From the NCBI GenBank assembly GCA_903813345.2, contig CAIIXF020000007.1, positions 6,887,730-6,951,729 on the forward strand: 64,000 bases of DNA. Reading direction: 5' to 3'. This document shows, piece by piece, positions 17,866-30,600 of this stretch. Position 1 is the first letter of the stretch. Each line of letters starts with the position of its first letter. Under the pieces are notes generated by a model. That model did not search any database. It saw only the letters and a program-made list of their open reading frames with translations, and had not been told where the DNA came from. The DNA is from Owenia fusiformis. Its lineage: Eukaryota > Annelida > Polychaeta > Sabellida > Oweniidae. Both the position numbers and the translations under genes were made by a program.

Positions 17866-20022
17866 CACTGGGGATGAACTGGAAACGAGGGAGGTTTTGC
17901 CTCGTATCAAAATGGCGGCGCGTGAAAAAATTTCATTCGGTAAGATTTTTGTTTTTTACAATTTTGGTGCTTTTATCCTTCAAATTAAAACTTAATATTT
18001 GGCAAGTAAATAGTCTATAAGTTCCGGTTTTATAATATGATTGCAAATTATAAATCAATACAGACATTGCTGAGATATTTACATTTCAATTCTCTCACTT
18101 AGGAAACGAGGCACCTGTCTACATTTTGTAACAATGAAACGAGGCAATGTTTGACTTGCAACGAGGCAACTATTCTTTCTGTGATAGTGTCTACATTTAA
18201 TGATCTTATTTCCACCGTTCTGGTCACATACGACCGATTACGTTTTACACGATATACATGATTATATATGTAAGAGCAAAGAAAAGTCTAACTGTACCAA
18301 TTTAGTTAAGCTACATGTTGTAAAGGTTCATCTTTAAGTACAGAAAATGCCCATGCACTTCACTTGATTCATTCTTTGCTGCAGCTTAAAATTTATGCTA
18401 AGGAGTTATACTGTTTTATTTTTAAATATTTCGAAAACGTTAAATAGCATTGCTTTGAGTGTCAATTCCAATAAACGAGCCAGCTATCCGAGCTATCAAT
18501 GGTAGCGCATATATCGTCAAAATGTTCTCTCAAATAAGAAAAATCACGTTCAAAGAAGTCCTATTTTAATAGGGAGCTTAAGCTACACGTATTTTAGAAA
18601 TGGCGAACGTAAACGTGAAATGACCCCTGGGAACTATAGTTCCGTTCTGGATTGACTTATACAAAGACCCAATTAAAACAGTTTAACTGATACCTTTGTA
18701 ATCATTCATGCAAATAAAGACGTTGAAGACAAGAACTAGTTCTCTGAAGATTGCAATTTTACACGTTTACGTACACTTCTCTTTAAAACATGTGTCGTTA
18801 AACCTCCCTACTAATCGTACGCAAATGGGGCATTGTTGTTGCTCGAGATGGCTATATTTGATAGAATATAATTCCAGATACGATAAAAAACGAATGACCA
18901 TGGTAATAATTAAATGACTCGCCTATATTACAAAAATAGCAGAGTCAAGGAGCACACTGGCATTGTCTCATTGGTGTACATTGGATTTTACTGTTTGTAT
19001 TCTTTAATGTCTGTATGTTCCTTATTATGTCACTATCAATTATGTTATTCTGCATATAGTCCAACGAAATGTGGAAATGTTCGGCGTCTTGAGTTCGGCG
19101 TCTGGCGTTTTGCGTCAATAGCAAATTATTTAGCAATTTTAGCAACTTTCAAAAACTGAACAAATGCGTACCGCTTAGACTGACATCATATTTTACTGTG
19201 AACAATTATAAACTTATTATGACTTTCAAGTATTTCTTAGAACATATGTTACAATGGTAGCAAATAAATGGACTTATTTGTTATTACTAAGTTACAACAC
19301 GTGTCATATGTTAATGCCTTGTATTTTCTTAAATGCTAGAAATGGCAATGCATTTGTAAATGAAATATTCATAGATAGATGGTATTTTCTAGATTATTAG
19401 CCATATGAAAAATGTTAATGGTCGATGGCATAGATATTATGATGTCGCTATCGTGAATTAAAATAAATGATGTTTCAAGGTAGAATAAAAGCAAGCTTTG
19501 TTCACAACTGTCTATATCTGCTTCCCTATTCAACATAACATTTTTGCTTTTTAGGAAGCTTCAACATATTGCCAATGGAGGGGTCTGTTGCATCATATGG
19601 AATACAATATCAGCAACGTTGTCGTTTCCTGTGTTACAGAAATAGCATTTGAACAGGGACGCTTCTTTTTGTAGGCCCCGTTCTGTAATAAAAACAAAAC
19701 ATTTTTAATTAAATATGGTTGCCTCGTTTCATTCTTAAGAATGCTATATAGCTGCCTCGTTTCCTTGAGAAACATGCCTCGTTTCCTAAGTGAGAGAATT
19801 GATATGTAAATATCTCAGCAATGCCAGTATTGATTTCTAATTTGTAATCATATTATAAAACCGGAACTTATGAACTATTTACTTGCCAAATATTAAGTTT
19901 TAATTTGAAGGATAAAAGCACGAAAATTGTAAAAAACAAAAATCTTAACGAATGAAATTTTTTCACGCGCCGCCATTTTGATACGAGGCAAAACCTCCCT
20001 CGTTTCCAGTTCATCCCCAGTG
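17866..20022. mobile_element. 2.16-kb element with 248-bp terminal inverted repeats and 5-bp target duplication
   Basis: Left terminal repeat 17866-18113 and right 19775-20022 are about 95% identical inverted copies beginning CACTGGGGATGAACTGGAAA. ATTAT flanks both ends (17861-17865 and 20023-20027). The motif GAAACGAGGCA occurs three times at the inner side of each terminal repeat, at 18103, 18136 and about 18159, and inverted at 19720, 19753 and 19775. The terminal repeats also carry CAAAATGGCGGCGCGTG, resembling a YY1 site. No transposase is recognised in the interior. The CAC start with a 5-bp duplication resembles Transib-type elements, but the assignment is only a suggestion. Confidence 0.9.
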
Positions 20023-20025
20023 ATT

Positions 20026-21400
20026 ATAGACAAATAACGTTGTCTGATCTGATCTCTATTGTCAGATGACTAGTACTGTATTGTGATTATATTAAGATGT
20101 GATTATCAATCATAATATGATTGAAATGTGATATATATATGTAGTATCATTTAAAATGAAATGAAATTGCAATTGTGAATTTACATGTATATCAGGAAAT
20201 GAATATATTTCAGATGTTTTTTGATATGTTTTATACATTTTTTCTCATTATTTTGCAATGATTTTGCAGAGGAACATTTGCCTTTATGTGTATATCATAT
20301 TTAAAATCAAAAGTCTGCAGTCATCAAAAATCAATATGATTTTTACTCCTGCATCAGGCCCCTCTATTCCATTACCATCATTTCTTTCCAACATAACAAG
20401 AGTATATGTATATTAATATGGAAGCATGAAAGGCTTAGATTTGCCATGACAGCTTTCCTTTTTCAGTTTTGACAGAATTTTTAAGATCCACATGCCTGTA
20501 GCCAGGGGGGGGGAGGTGGTTGAGGGGGTCTGACCAAAAATCTATCCAAAATCATTTCATTTTCATTACAATTGCGAGCACTTTTCAAGTGATTTTGGGC
20601 CTAAATTGTCAAATTAGGTAACATTATTAGAATTAGAACATTTTAAAACTGGCCACACCCACCTGCAAAAGCTGGCTTTTAGCAAAAAATGTGAAAAATG
20701 ATAAAATGTGAAACATATTTACCATCACTACTATCTTCATGTGAGAATCTTTCTTCCTGGTCCATTCTTCATATACATGTATGTTACATATTCTTCATAC
20801 AGTCTGACATATCCTTCAATTGTCTTGGATATACTTGCAATGCTCTTTTAATTTTGCTATAACTTATACTTCACAGCATATGTCATCTGATATATGTAGT
20901 ATGTATAACATTTGTTATCAGTCATCAAAACTTTGGAATAATTCTCGGCTGCTGATTTTGGTATATTTTCCAGATCCTACACTGATACATATGATCATTC
21001 AAGAGCATTCACAGCCAAGTTTTGGGGTAATCCAAAATCGTTCACTGCTGATTTTTAGAAAAATTCAAGACCATATAGTGTCTAAAAGCATTCTTACGTT
21101 CCATGACTTTCCATAAACTTTTACACCAATTTTGGTTTCATCATTGTCAAATTTGTCCAAGTTCCTTAAAAGTAATTGAATATGCAAGTTTCAAAGCTGC
21201 ATGGATACTCAACTGTAATCCTCAAGTGACAATTCATGAGTTAATCAGCAGTAAACCAAATATATTTTCAGCTAGCTTGCTACAATGATAATCCAAGAGA
21301 TTTCACACTAAAATTATTGAGTTAACTTTCCAAATATTTTCTCAATTTGTTGAGGTGATTTAAATTGATCTGCTGTACGTTGAAGTAATCCGAAAGTATC
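20026..21400. other. Noncoding stretch
   Basis: AT-rich DNA with a G-run near 20508 but no recognised gene, RNA or repeat family. Short ORFs at 20820-21288 show no protein-like features. Confidence 0.5.
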
Positions 21401-21416
21401 CAACTTTAAAAAGGCA

Positions 21417-21625
21417 AGATCCTAGATCATACAGGCCAATCCTAAAACATTAGGGCCTATCCTTGATCACAAGGGCCTATTCTAGATCTTAGGTATCTAT
21501 CCTCTGATATGCAGGCCTATCCTTAATCATATAGGCCTACATCAAACATCACTATCTACAATCCTGTAGGCCAATCCTTGATTTTAAGGGCTAATCCAAT
21601 ATCAGCAAGACCTAGATCATTCAGG
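21417..21625. repeat. Degenerate AGGCCTATCCTTGATCAT repeat
   Basis: About nine variants of a 20-30 bp unit (AGGCCTATCCT plus GATCAT, with CCAATCCT variants) lie in tandem. It is an old, decayed minisatellite. Confidence 0.75.
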
Positions 21626-21629
21626 CCCT

Positions 21630-23560
21630 TAGATTACATCGACAAATCAAAATTAGCAGCACTGATTACACAGGCTTCTCTTTTCTCTAATATACTCTAG
21701 AGAAGTCTATTCTAGACAGCATTTGCCATTCCAAAGAACCAGTAGGCTCATGATCATTTTTATTTGCCCACCTGTTGACCTACATCATCCTACTGCTTTT
21801 TATTCAAAGTTCATTACTTCATGTCACAAATGTAAAAAGTTCAGTCAGTGTTACTTTCTTAATATCTGCTTGTTTGATAGATCCTTTGATGATAGCACAC
21901 TTGCAGGGATGATGTCCAAATGTTCAGCTGTTAAAAAAAAGTTAATTTCATTACATTTAAAACCCTTGACATTATGAAAGTTGATCGGGCTTATAAAAAT
22001 CAACATTCTTCATGATTAAAATCATTATTTAGTCCCTCCCTGATGACATCAAATTTAATTTTTCACAAACTGTTAACATTTGGATACTTTCCCTATATGA
22101 TGAGCACTGAGGATTCCTAAAGTATGTATTGTCTCCTACAACCTACAGAGTCATCATCTCTAAATCATAGATCCTTTTTCACTTCCTCACATATCTCAAA
22201 ATGATCATCACAACTGCAAAACAAAATATCATAATAGCCAGACTTTAAAAACCCAAAAATACCGAAAAACAGTGAAATTAAGAAGGAATGGGGTGGAAAA
22301 ACCTGTAGCTGATACCCTAAATTGTATGGAAACATGAAAAAATCAAAAGTTTTAGTTTATTTTAGAGGGATATTGTACAGAATAAGCTCAACAAGGGTGA
22401 CATTTTGGAACAGAAACCCAACATTCTTTTAATTCATTGAATTGTTCATTCCTCTATGTGGTTAGTATTCATCTATCATGTTTAATGTTTTATATATGAA
22501 TGTCCCACACACGATCTAATTTCAAGGTTAACTTAGTTTTTTTCACTTGATGTGCCAGACTAGTCAAGTTCTATAAGCATTTGGTAACTTGATAATAATA
22601 AGTAGTTTTTGACACAAAGTTAGAGCGACCCGACCTCTATGTATCCTGTATGTTAGAAACCATCTGATAGAGAATCAATTTAATGAACATAATTTTCACT
22701 TTCTTGATTTTTCCTTACTTTCTGTTGAGATTGATGGCTGATTTTTACATAATTCGAACAGATGTAGTAATAAACAATATTTGCATTCTTGTTTAAGACC
22801 CCATATGCAGCCAATGGCATCTGCAATGTTTCTTAAAATCTCCGCCATAACATCTATCAAAATACAACTGGAAGGGAACCTCCATAGCAAAGATAAGACC
22901 AAAATTCCTCATTACTTTGAGAAAAAAATAAAGAAAATAAAAGTAGCCTCTAGTGGCTCAATTAAGTCGTTGTTATTGGCTATTTGCTTCAGTGCAAAAA
23001 TCGTTGCTACTGAAGAGGCACAGACTTTGAAGAAAGCCAAATGACATAATTGCCCAGACTCATGCATTGATTAATATACAATGCGGTGTGTTAGTTATGA
23101 CGCGATGCCATTTAAAGTTGATTGTCATTGCAATACGTATTGTGTACTTCAAATTGATTTATCACTAACCGTATTGCATGAGGAAAAATACTTCTCCTAT
23201 AGTATAGTGACATTTACATAAAACTGGAAACAAAAGAGTCTCGGAATTGTTCAAGTTACTCAAAATCGCTCAAGCATGCAATGGTTCCTCCATGTCTAGG
23301 TCATCTGGCATCTTGCCTATTGCAGCTCTTCTGTGTCTTATATGCAGTGCTATATATTAACATTGATAATAACAATAGAATTCTCGCTCCTGTAATAGGA
23401 GTACATAATATGAATATTTTCTTCTCTAATGACATTTACTCCTTATGGGAAATTAAGGAGGAATTGTAAATTATAGAGGTAAAATGAGAATTTTTTTTCA
23501 TAAAGTGAATATTTTCTTCAATTTATTTTTCATTGAGAGAAACATGACCAGTGCATTTTA
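21630..23560. other. Noncoding stretch
   Basis: No gene could be supported. A 68-codon minus-strand ORF at 22696-22902 includes an ATGGCGGAG start near 22840, but it shows no domain, splice donor or composition that would mark it as an exon. Confidence 0.45.
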
Positions 23561-23568
23561 TGATCACA

Positions 23569-23712
23569 CAAGGCACTTACACATGCAAAATGTCACCACC
23601 TGCCATTTGTTACAGATGCCGAACTCAGAATGCCAACTGGCGGACAATGAACACCATTGCAAAAAAGGTGGAGGCCATAACAATATGTCACCACTAGTGG
23701 TAGTGACATAAA
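23569..23712 (+). repeat. Dispersed ATGTCACCACC repeat family, complete copy
   Basis: It begins AAGGCACTTACACATGCAAA, followed by ATGTCACCACCTGCCATTTG, and ends with ATGTCACCACTAGTGGTAGT then GACATAAA. The terminal segment can fold as a hairpin and is inverted relative to the start. About 145 bp, non-coding. Confidence 0.8.
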
Positions 23713-24020
23713 TATGATGCAATATTTGAATTCACCTGAATATGACCTTAACTCAAAACTACCCGAATACTAAAACTTTGGTCAATAAAACAGCCGAAAA
23801 AATGATTTTCTAAGCATATGGACATACAGTATGTGGAGTTTTTTTCATGGTGATGCTAATCAGAATCTAGATATATTCATTAAGGATCCAGGTTCTCTCC
23901 AGGATATTACTACCCAGGAATTGCTATTTACTTCAAACAGCAATAAGCATTAAGCCTGCACTTGTCACTCTCACCTTGAAGCTTTACATGTGACACACTG
24001 ACTGTAGCATGTACAATACT

Positions 24021-24172
24021 CCCTTATGGTAAATGATCCCTCCCGAGTTTATGATCCCTTTAGGGTATGATCCCTTATGTAATGCTAGATCCCAATAGCA
24101 TATGATCTCTGATCGCTCTAGCATATGATCCCTTATATTATATGATCCTTATAATTCCTTATAGTATTTGGT
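24021..24172. repeat. Degenerate TATGATCCCTTAT repeat
   Basis: About eight variants of ATGATCCCTTAT at 15-25 bp spacing. Simple decayed tandem repeat, with no coding signal. Confidence 0.75.
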
Positions 24173-24179
24173 CTCTGTA

Positions 24180-25310
24180 CTCATTCAGAAATTGAGTACA
24201 TGTATCTATTCATGTATTATGTTTTGCTTTGATGTAATTGTCAACATGTGAGCACCTGACTATTATTACATGGCACCATCTTTATGCATCTCAAGCATGG
24301 TTATATTCCCTATGGCTCATATTGCCCAAGATAACCAGGTGAATAAAATATATAATCCAGGTCTTTCTGTTGTTGTTGCTATCCTCAAAGAATGTAAATA
24401 TTTGATGTTCCGGTGTATCAGTGCTTCAAGGAATGCAGTCGCTGATTCTGATTTTATTTCCAATTATATGGTACTTTGAGATATGGCATGAAACACTATA
24501 AGGTTATTTGTGAAGATTGTACTTCGGCTCAAATATGCAATTCTTTATAGAAACCCTTACACTAAAAACCACGATCTCAAAACTATGCTCCATTCTTACA
24601 CATATGCGCCCAAGATTCACTGAAGATATGCACTTTTATATATATTCTTATACCAGCTCTTCTCTAAATTCCATGTCTTCACATTTAGTTCCAGGAACAA
24701 TATAAATGAACGAGAAGGGCACCAGACTTGAGATCTGTAGATGGAGGCCTGATAACTCGCATGTTACAATATTGGCTCTATAATTTCTGTGCACAATAAG
24801 GTTGGTGTGTTTTATGGTATGATTACTGTACTACAGAGTATGAAAAAATCAATGCCTAACTATCATTGGTGGAGGAACTCACAACTAAGCCTGCATACTT
24901 CGGGAACTCTAGCAAAGAAATTTATTCAAATCAGTCATATTAATGGTTTTATTTTCTCATTAGAATTGGATGTGTCAGATTTTTTATATCGTATATTACT
25001 CAGCAAGTTACTTTTTGTTTAATTTTCCTCTGTTTATATTGATCTAAGACAGATAACATTTAGATGTGACATTGACTGTCTGTAATTGGTAATAGCTGGA
25101 CATAAAGATGGCAGCATAAACGTTGATCAGTCTAAAGTGGATGATTATAAATCTCATACATGAAACAGAAAATCATATAGTCTGCGACATCCGTAAATCA
25201 GTCTGTTAACTTATTACATGTAAATTTTCCATATCTACCCAGTACCGACCCTAATTCTAACTGTAGATGAAGCTCTTTTTTAAAGAAACAAGATCAAACT
25301 ATGAGAAAGG
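24180..25310. other. Noncoding stretch
   Basis: AT-rich DNA. I see no gene or repeat family. Confidence 0.45.
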
Positions 25311-25312
25311 TA

Positions 25313-25437
25313 GTCTAGCTACAAGCCCTTATGAGCTTCCCCCTACAACACACCCCTTCTCTGTGCAAGAAGGTATGTAGATAAGTAGTGGAAGATGGGG
25401 GGGGGTCATTTGGGCTTGTTGCTAGACTATATGGAAA
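25313..25437. repeat. C-rich foldback sequence
   Basis: AGTCTAGCTACAAGCCC at the left pairs with GGGCTTGTTGCTAGACT at the right, and an inner CTTCCCCC pairs with the G-run near 25398. A similar layout occurs at 31702-31830 and 34272-34371. Possibly a foldback mobile element. Confidence 0.65.
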
Positions 25438-26202
25438 GGGTAGCCTCTTTAAAAGGTAGGTAAAGCAGAATCATACATATCATGTCTAAAAGTCATGTTA
25501 CACTGACTACCAGAAATTCGCTGCTAATAAATGTACTTACCGGTTCCTACTGCTCAATCTAAGCCATGAATGCTGGATGTTCTACTCTGGAAAAACAAAA
25601 AAAATATATAAAAAATGTGTATTTTACTACATGTAGAGGTTATATTGACAAATATGCCAGATGTGAAAAAAGCTTGTGTCAAGCACCTGTGTGGCAACTT
25701 TGACACATTTTAACATAAGGTTGGAGAAAATAAGCATTAATGAAAGAAACAGAGGTTTGATACAAGACTTATTTCAAATTTGAGTACTTCTATCATATTA
25801 GGCATTAACAGGACAAAATGTCAGCCAGGTTACTATTCACAATAACATAAGTGTTACAATATGTTTCAGGTGTCAAACATTGATACCAAACTCTAGCCAC
25901 AAAAATGATTGGTTTTACAGAGAGCATCAGTGTGACATACTAGTAAATGTGCGGGCAGACCTGAGGAGAAGGAAATACATCAGATGAAGATAGGTCCATC
26001 ATTTATGAATTCTAGGTTATTTTACCTCTTGTTAGACCTTGTTGAAGATGTTGAGGAACATGTCGATGCCAACCGTAGTATGACCCCACTAAAACCACTA
26101 GAGACACACAATCGTAGTAACATTTACCCCACTATCTACATATTCAATACACAAATTATTGAGTAAACTGTTAAATGTCCTTTTTCTGATATCAATACAT
26201 AT

Positions 26203-27642
26203 ATGAACACATTAGAAAAGATGGCGGCCGATACAAATCAGTGGTCAGAGCTCCTGCCAATGTTCGACGATATACCGGACGATATAAGCAGAATACTTCA
26301 AAAGGCAACCGTGGAACCTAGGAATACTATCCTAGAAGAGCTAGGTAGCATTGCTGAGGAGAATACACTCCGTAGAACACGGGATATCATATTTGAACTT
26401 TCGACACGTAAACTACAAAAAGTGAACAAAATCTCTAATGTCGGAGGATTGAAACTGAAGGCAAGAAAAGCGGAAAGACCTACAGGATATTGCAAGGATA
26501 TATACGATATGTTTGTTTACATCGCTGATCTGGATAACACGTTTCCGAGAGGGGTACTAGGTAGCTCATCGGTGAGTAACATTGATAATATGATATCGTC
26601 TGAAACCATGAACAATGCTCCGATGCGTATGTCTGCATCCGTTACGCCCAATGACGCCTCGTCTACGACACAGGCGTGCAACACGTACACTGAAACTGAA
26701 TGGGATGGGAAGGCTTTATTTACGAAACTCGTACTGATGCAGCATCAGTTGCAAGAACTGTCTTTTGAAAATACAAAAATAAAGGGCGACATTAAAAAAC
26801 TCCAGGGACAAGTCTGTAAATGTACATGTACGTGTTCCAAGTCCACTACGAACGAGGTCAGGTTGACAAAGACTAAGGAGCCTAATCCACCTAATACCAC
26901 GTCTAGCAGCAAAGCGACTACTCATGTTTCTAACACTGATACCCACTGTGTGAGTGGTGCTAATAACGACAAATATAATGGGACTAATAAACCGATGCAA
27001 AACACAAACACGGCGTTTAGGTCTAACTCACTACCAGATGTAATGAGCTCCGTCCAGCCAAAGCCCTTCATGCACTTAGTCACAGCAACCAATACAAAAG
27101 ATGTAAACAAACCCCACATATTGAACCATAACAACGAAGGAACACGCATTGAGGCCCGTGCCTCCACTCAACCGCCTCCCCCACCTACCCTTTCATACTC
27201 TCAGGTGACAAAGACATCTAGGCCTGTCGAGCGACACGATATGAGACCAACTCGTGATGTTCCTAGCAGACAGTCAAGCCTCAAGGGCATCAAACACGAA
27301 CGGTATCGTTGGTTGTACCTCGAAAACATTGCACGATCTGAGTACGACGACGACGACGCAACCATACATCAGATCCAGTCACATGCGCATATTACTGGAA
27401 TCCGAATTATGAAACTTAATGTGATACATAACCGATTTGCAATCGACAGAGTCGGGTGCAAAATTGCAGTCTCGGAGTCATCGGCGGATAAGGCTCTGGA
27501 ACCAGTATCTTGGCCATACCCGGTGACATGCAGGGAATGGGAGCAACGTCCTCGACGAAACGATATACCAAGATACCGATCCCAGCGACGCAACAACTAT
27601 TATGATAATGACAATTATGGCGACGACAACGACAACTATTAG
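26203..27642 (+). CDS. Non-LTR retrotransposon ORF1 (nucleic-acid-binding protein)
   Basis: An intact 479-residue ORF, five bases upstream of ORF2. It has an N-terminal helical part (to about residue 110), a short predicted coiled coil (LVLMQHQLQELSFENTKIKG, about 176-200), a Cys cluster (CKCTCTCS) that is not a CCHC knuckle, a Ser/Thr/Asn-rich linker with PPPPPT, and a conserved-looking C-terminal domain. The last begins RYRWLYLENIARSEYDDDD and includes GIRIMKLNVIHNRFAID and WPYPVTCREWEQRPR. This block resembles the RRM-like or C-terminal domain of LINE ORF1 proteins, which bind the element's RNA in cytoplasmic particles. The tail is Asp/Asn/Tyr-rich, from GAC/AAC simple sequence. The ATG at 26203 is the first in frame; another lies at 26221. 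Confidence 0.85.
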   Translation: MNTLEKMAADTNQWSELLPMFDDIPDDISRILQKATVEPRNTILEELGSIAEENTLRRTRDIIFELSTRKLQKVNKISNVGGLKLKARKAERPTGYCKDIYDMFVYIADLDNTFPRGVLGSSSVSNIDNMISSETMNNAPMRMSASVTPNDASSTTQACNTYTETEWDGKALFTKLVLMQHQLQELSFENTKIKGDIKKLQGQVCKCTCTCSKSTTNEVRLTKTKEPNPPNTTSSSKATTHVSNTDTHCVSGANNDKYNGTNKPMQNTNTAFRSNSLPDVMSSVQPKPFMHLVTATNTKDVNKPHILNHNNEGTRIEARASTQPPPPPTLSYSQVTKTSRPVERHDMRPTRDVPSRQSSLKGIKHERYRWLYLENIARSEYDDDDATIHQIQSHAHITGIRIMKLNVIHNRFAIDRVGCKIAVSESSADKALEPVSWPYPVTCREWEQRPRRNDIPRYRSQRRNNYYDNDNYGDDNDNY

Positions 27643-27647
27643 TCATC

Positions 27648-30600
27648 ATGTTATTCACAAATATCATACTCGTTTGTCTATATGTTATCGCAGTAACAGT
27701 GTTAATACCGCATAACATGATGAATCTTAGGCTTGCACAATGGAACCTAAATGGTGCAAACACGGCAAAACATGCACTTAAAGATCTATTAAATGAAAAT
27801 GACATAGTTGCAGTTAGTGAGCATATGTTATACGATTGCAATATCAAACAATTAAATGTCAATGAAAATGATTTTTGCATGCATGCAATTAGTAGCAAGC
27901 ACATAGATAACGCTGACTGTGGTCTAAAGTTTGGTTCAGGTGGTGTCGCAATGTTTTGGCGTAAAACCTTAGCAAAACAGGTATACCCTCTAAAAGCCTT
28001 ATCAAATGATAGAATGATTTGTGTTAAATTATGTATGCATGATAATTCTCGCCCATTGTATATCTTCTCAGTATATCTCCCACAACAGCAGTGTAAAAAG
28101 GACAATTTCGAGGACGTGCTACTTGAGCTCGAAAATAATGTTAATCAGGTATCATGTGAAGGGGATGTTGTACTATTGGGGGACATGAATGCCCATCTGC
28201 CGTATAATATCCATAACGGTAGTCGTAGTTGGGGCAGCGGTACCCCTAATGGTAGAATATTTCAAGAGTTTATTTTACGCAACGGTTTAATTGTAGCAGA
28301 CCTACTAGAATTTTGCGACGGCCCTAACTACACGTTTGAATCAGCCTGTGGTCACAAATCCTACATAGATCATGTTATTGTATCCAACACACTAGTGGCT
28401 CATATTTATAAATGCACTATTCTAAATACTTGTGCAAATTACGGCGCATCTTCAGATCACCTCCCTGTTATTACCGTCCTCAAAATAGAAAAAAGTACAT
28501 GTGACACAGAAGTGGAATCTTCAGTAAAATCTTCATGTTTCAAACGTGTAGCGTGGGACAAAGCCACGTGGGAAATGAAAAATAATTATGCTGATATGTG
28601 TAGCTCAATGGTTCAATACGTGCAGAGTGAGTTTCAAAAGAAAGGTGATAAGTTATCAAATGCCGAAATAGATCAGTATTTAAATGTAATAATATCAATT
28701 CTACATCAAGCAGCCGAAGTAATATTTCCAATTAAACAATTTAAGAAGCATCAAAAGCCATTCTGGGCCCCACACCTAACAGTTTTGGTAAAAGAGCGTA
28801 ATAGATTATGGCATCAGTGGCGCAATACGGGTAAACCAAGGTCGGGTGACATTTTTCAACAATACAAACTCGCTAAAAAGGCGTTCTCAAAAGCATATTA
28901 CATGGCAGAAATGGAATACGAGCGAGCTGAAATGGCTAAATTATACGAATCAGAGTGTGTTGACCAACGATTTTTTTGGCACCTACTTCGACGTAGTAGA
29001 GGGCAACAGTCAAGGCCTAGTTCATCAGTTCGCAATAAAGATGGCATCATCGTCACTGAAGCACAACAGGTTCGCGAAGTTTGGCGCAATCATTTCAAAA
29101 CATTGGCTTCTCCCGGGGATGACCCCCTATTTGATGATAAATTTAAGGATCAAGTTGATCGAGAAGTCAATGACTTACTTCACACTTCTCATCTTAATAA
29201 TAATGATTTTCTCGAAAATGACATTTCAATGGAGGAGATAAGTTCAGCATTATCAAAAATGAAGCCTGGAAAAGCCAGTGGGCCGGACGGAATAACGGTC
29301 GAGCATATACGTTTTGCCGGGGGTCCAATTCTGGAGATTCTGATATGTCTATTTCAAAGTGTGATAAATAACGAGTATACACCCTTAACCTTTCGTACCG
29401 GAACTCTCATCCCCCTCTTAAAAGGGGGTGTGCGGGACGTACTTGACACTAACCATCACAGGGGTATAACACTCATGTCAGTCATACGGAAATTATACGA
29501 CAAAATCATATTAGGAAGATACAGTTGGCGTTTAAAGTCGATTATACATCCTCTACAAGGAGGTTGTCTTGATGGGTGCTCCTCGCTACACTCATCACTA
29601 CTTCTGCATGAGACAATTGGATTTAATACCCATCATGACAGTACCGTTCACGTGGTGTTATTAGACATAAAATCTGCCTTTGATACGTGCTGGATAAACG
29701 GCCTGTTTTACAAACTGTACCATAAGGCCGGGATTAAAGGGAAACTCTGGCGATTGTTATATGACTCGTACAAGAACTTTGAATGTAATATCCTGGTAGC
29801 AGGGGGAGTATCCGAACCCTTCCCGGTGCTCCAAGGAGTATTTCAAGGAGCCGTCAGCAGTATGCTGCTCTATCAATTTTACATAAGTGACTTGTTGGAC
29901 GACCTTGAAAAATTAAATCTTGGAGCAAAAACCATGGGAATCAACACAGGCTCTATAGCATACGCAGATGACATTGCTCTCATTGCTATCTTCCCTAATG
30001 CAATGAACACTATGCTGCAATTAGCTTATGCCCACAGCAACAAATGGCGATACACCTTACACCCTGGGAAATGTGTAGCCCTGACCTATGGAAAAAATAC
30101 TGAGGTCCCACAGTTTAGGTTAGGCACGGGCGAAATACCAAATGCCAAATCTGCAAAGCATGTCGGAATTCCACTGTCGACAGATGGAGTATTTAGGGAC
30201 CATGTTAAAGACGCTATATCAAGCGGAAAGCGAAAACTATATTCACTATTCGGATTAGGTCATAGAACTGGTGGCCTTACCCCACTCGTAGCATCAAAAC
30301 TGTATAATAGCTTTAGCGTGCCAAAAATGCTCTATGGTGACCAGATAATTAATTATAAGCCTGAAGATCTTGAAACACTCGAAGTGGCACAGCGCCAAAT
30401 TGGGAGAAGATTACAAAGTTTTCCTAAATCCGCCAGCAACCCCTCGTCAACCATGACACTGGGATGGAACACAATGAAGCGGAGAATTGACTATGATATG
30501 CTACTTATGTTATTTGGAATGCTTATTTTACCACTTTCGAATATTTATAAACGTTTATTAATGTTAAGACTCATGAATATAACACTAGGATTGGCATCAT

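Noticed and set aside
22696-22902. Possible first exon on the minus strand (ATGGCGGAG start near 22840, CCAAT-like box nearby), perhaps of the phosphatase gene.
   Set aside because: No donor in frame, no recognisable domain and no link to exon A beyond orientation. Position alone is not enough.
27416-28105. 229-residue minus-strand ORF over the LINE.
   Set aside because: Antisense shadow of ORF1/ORF2, which carry unmistakable catalytic motifs on the plus strand.
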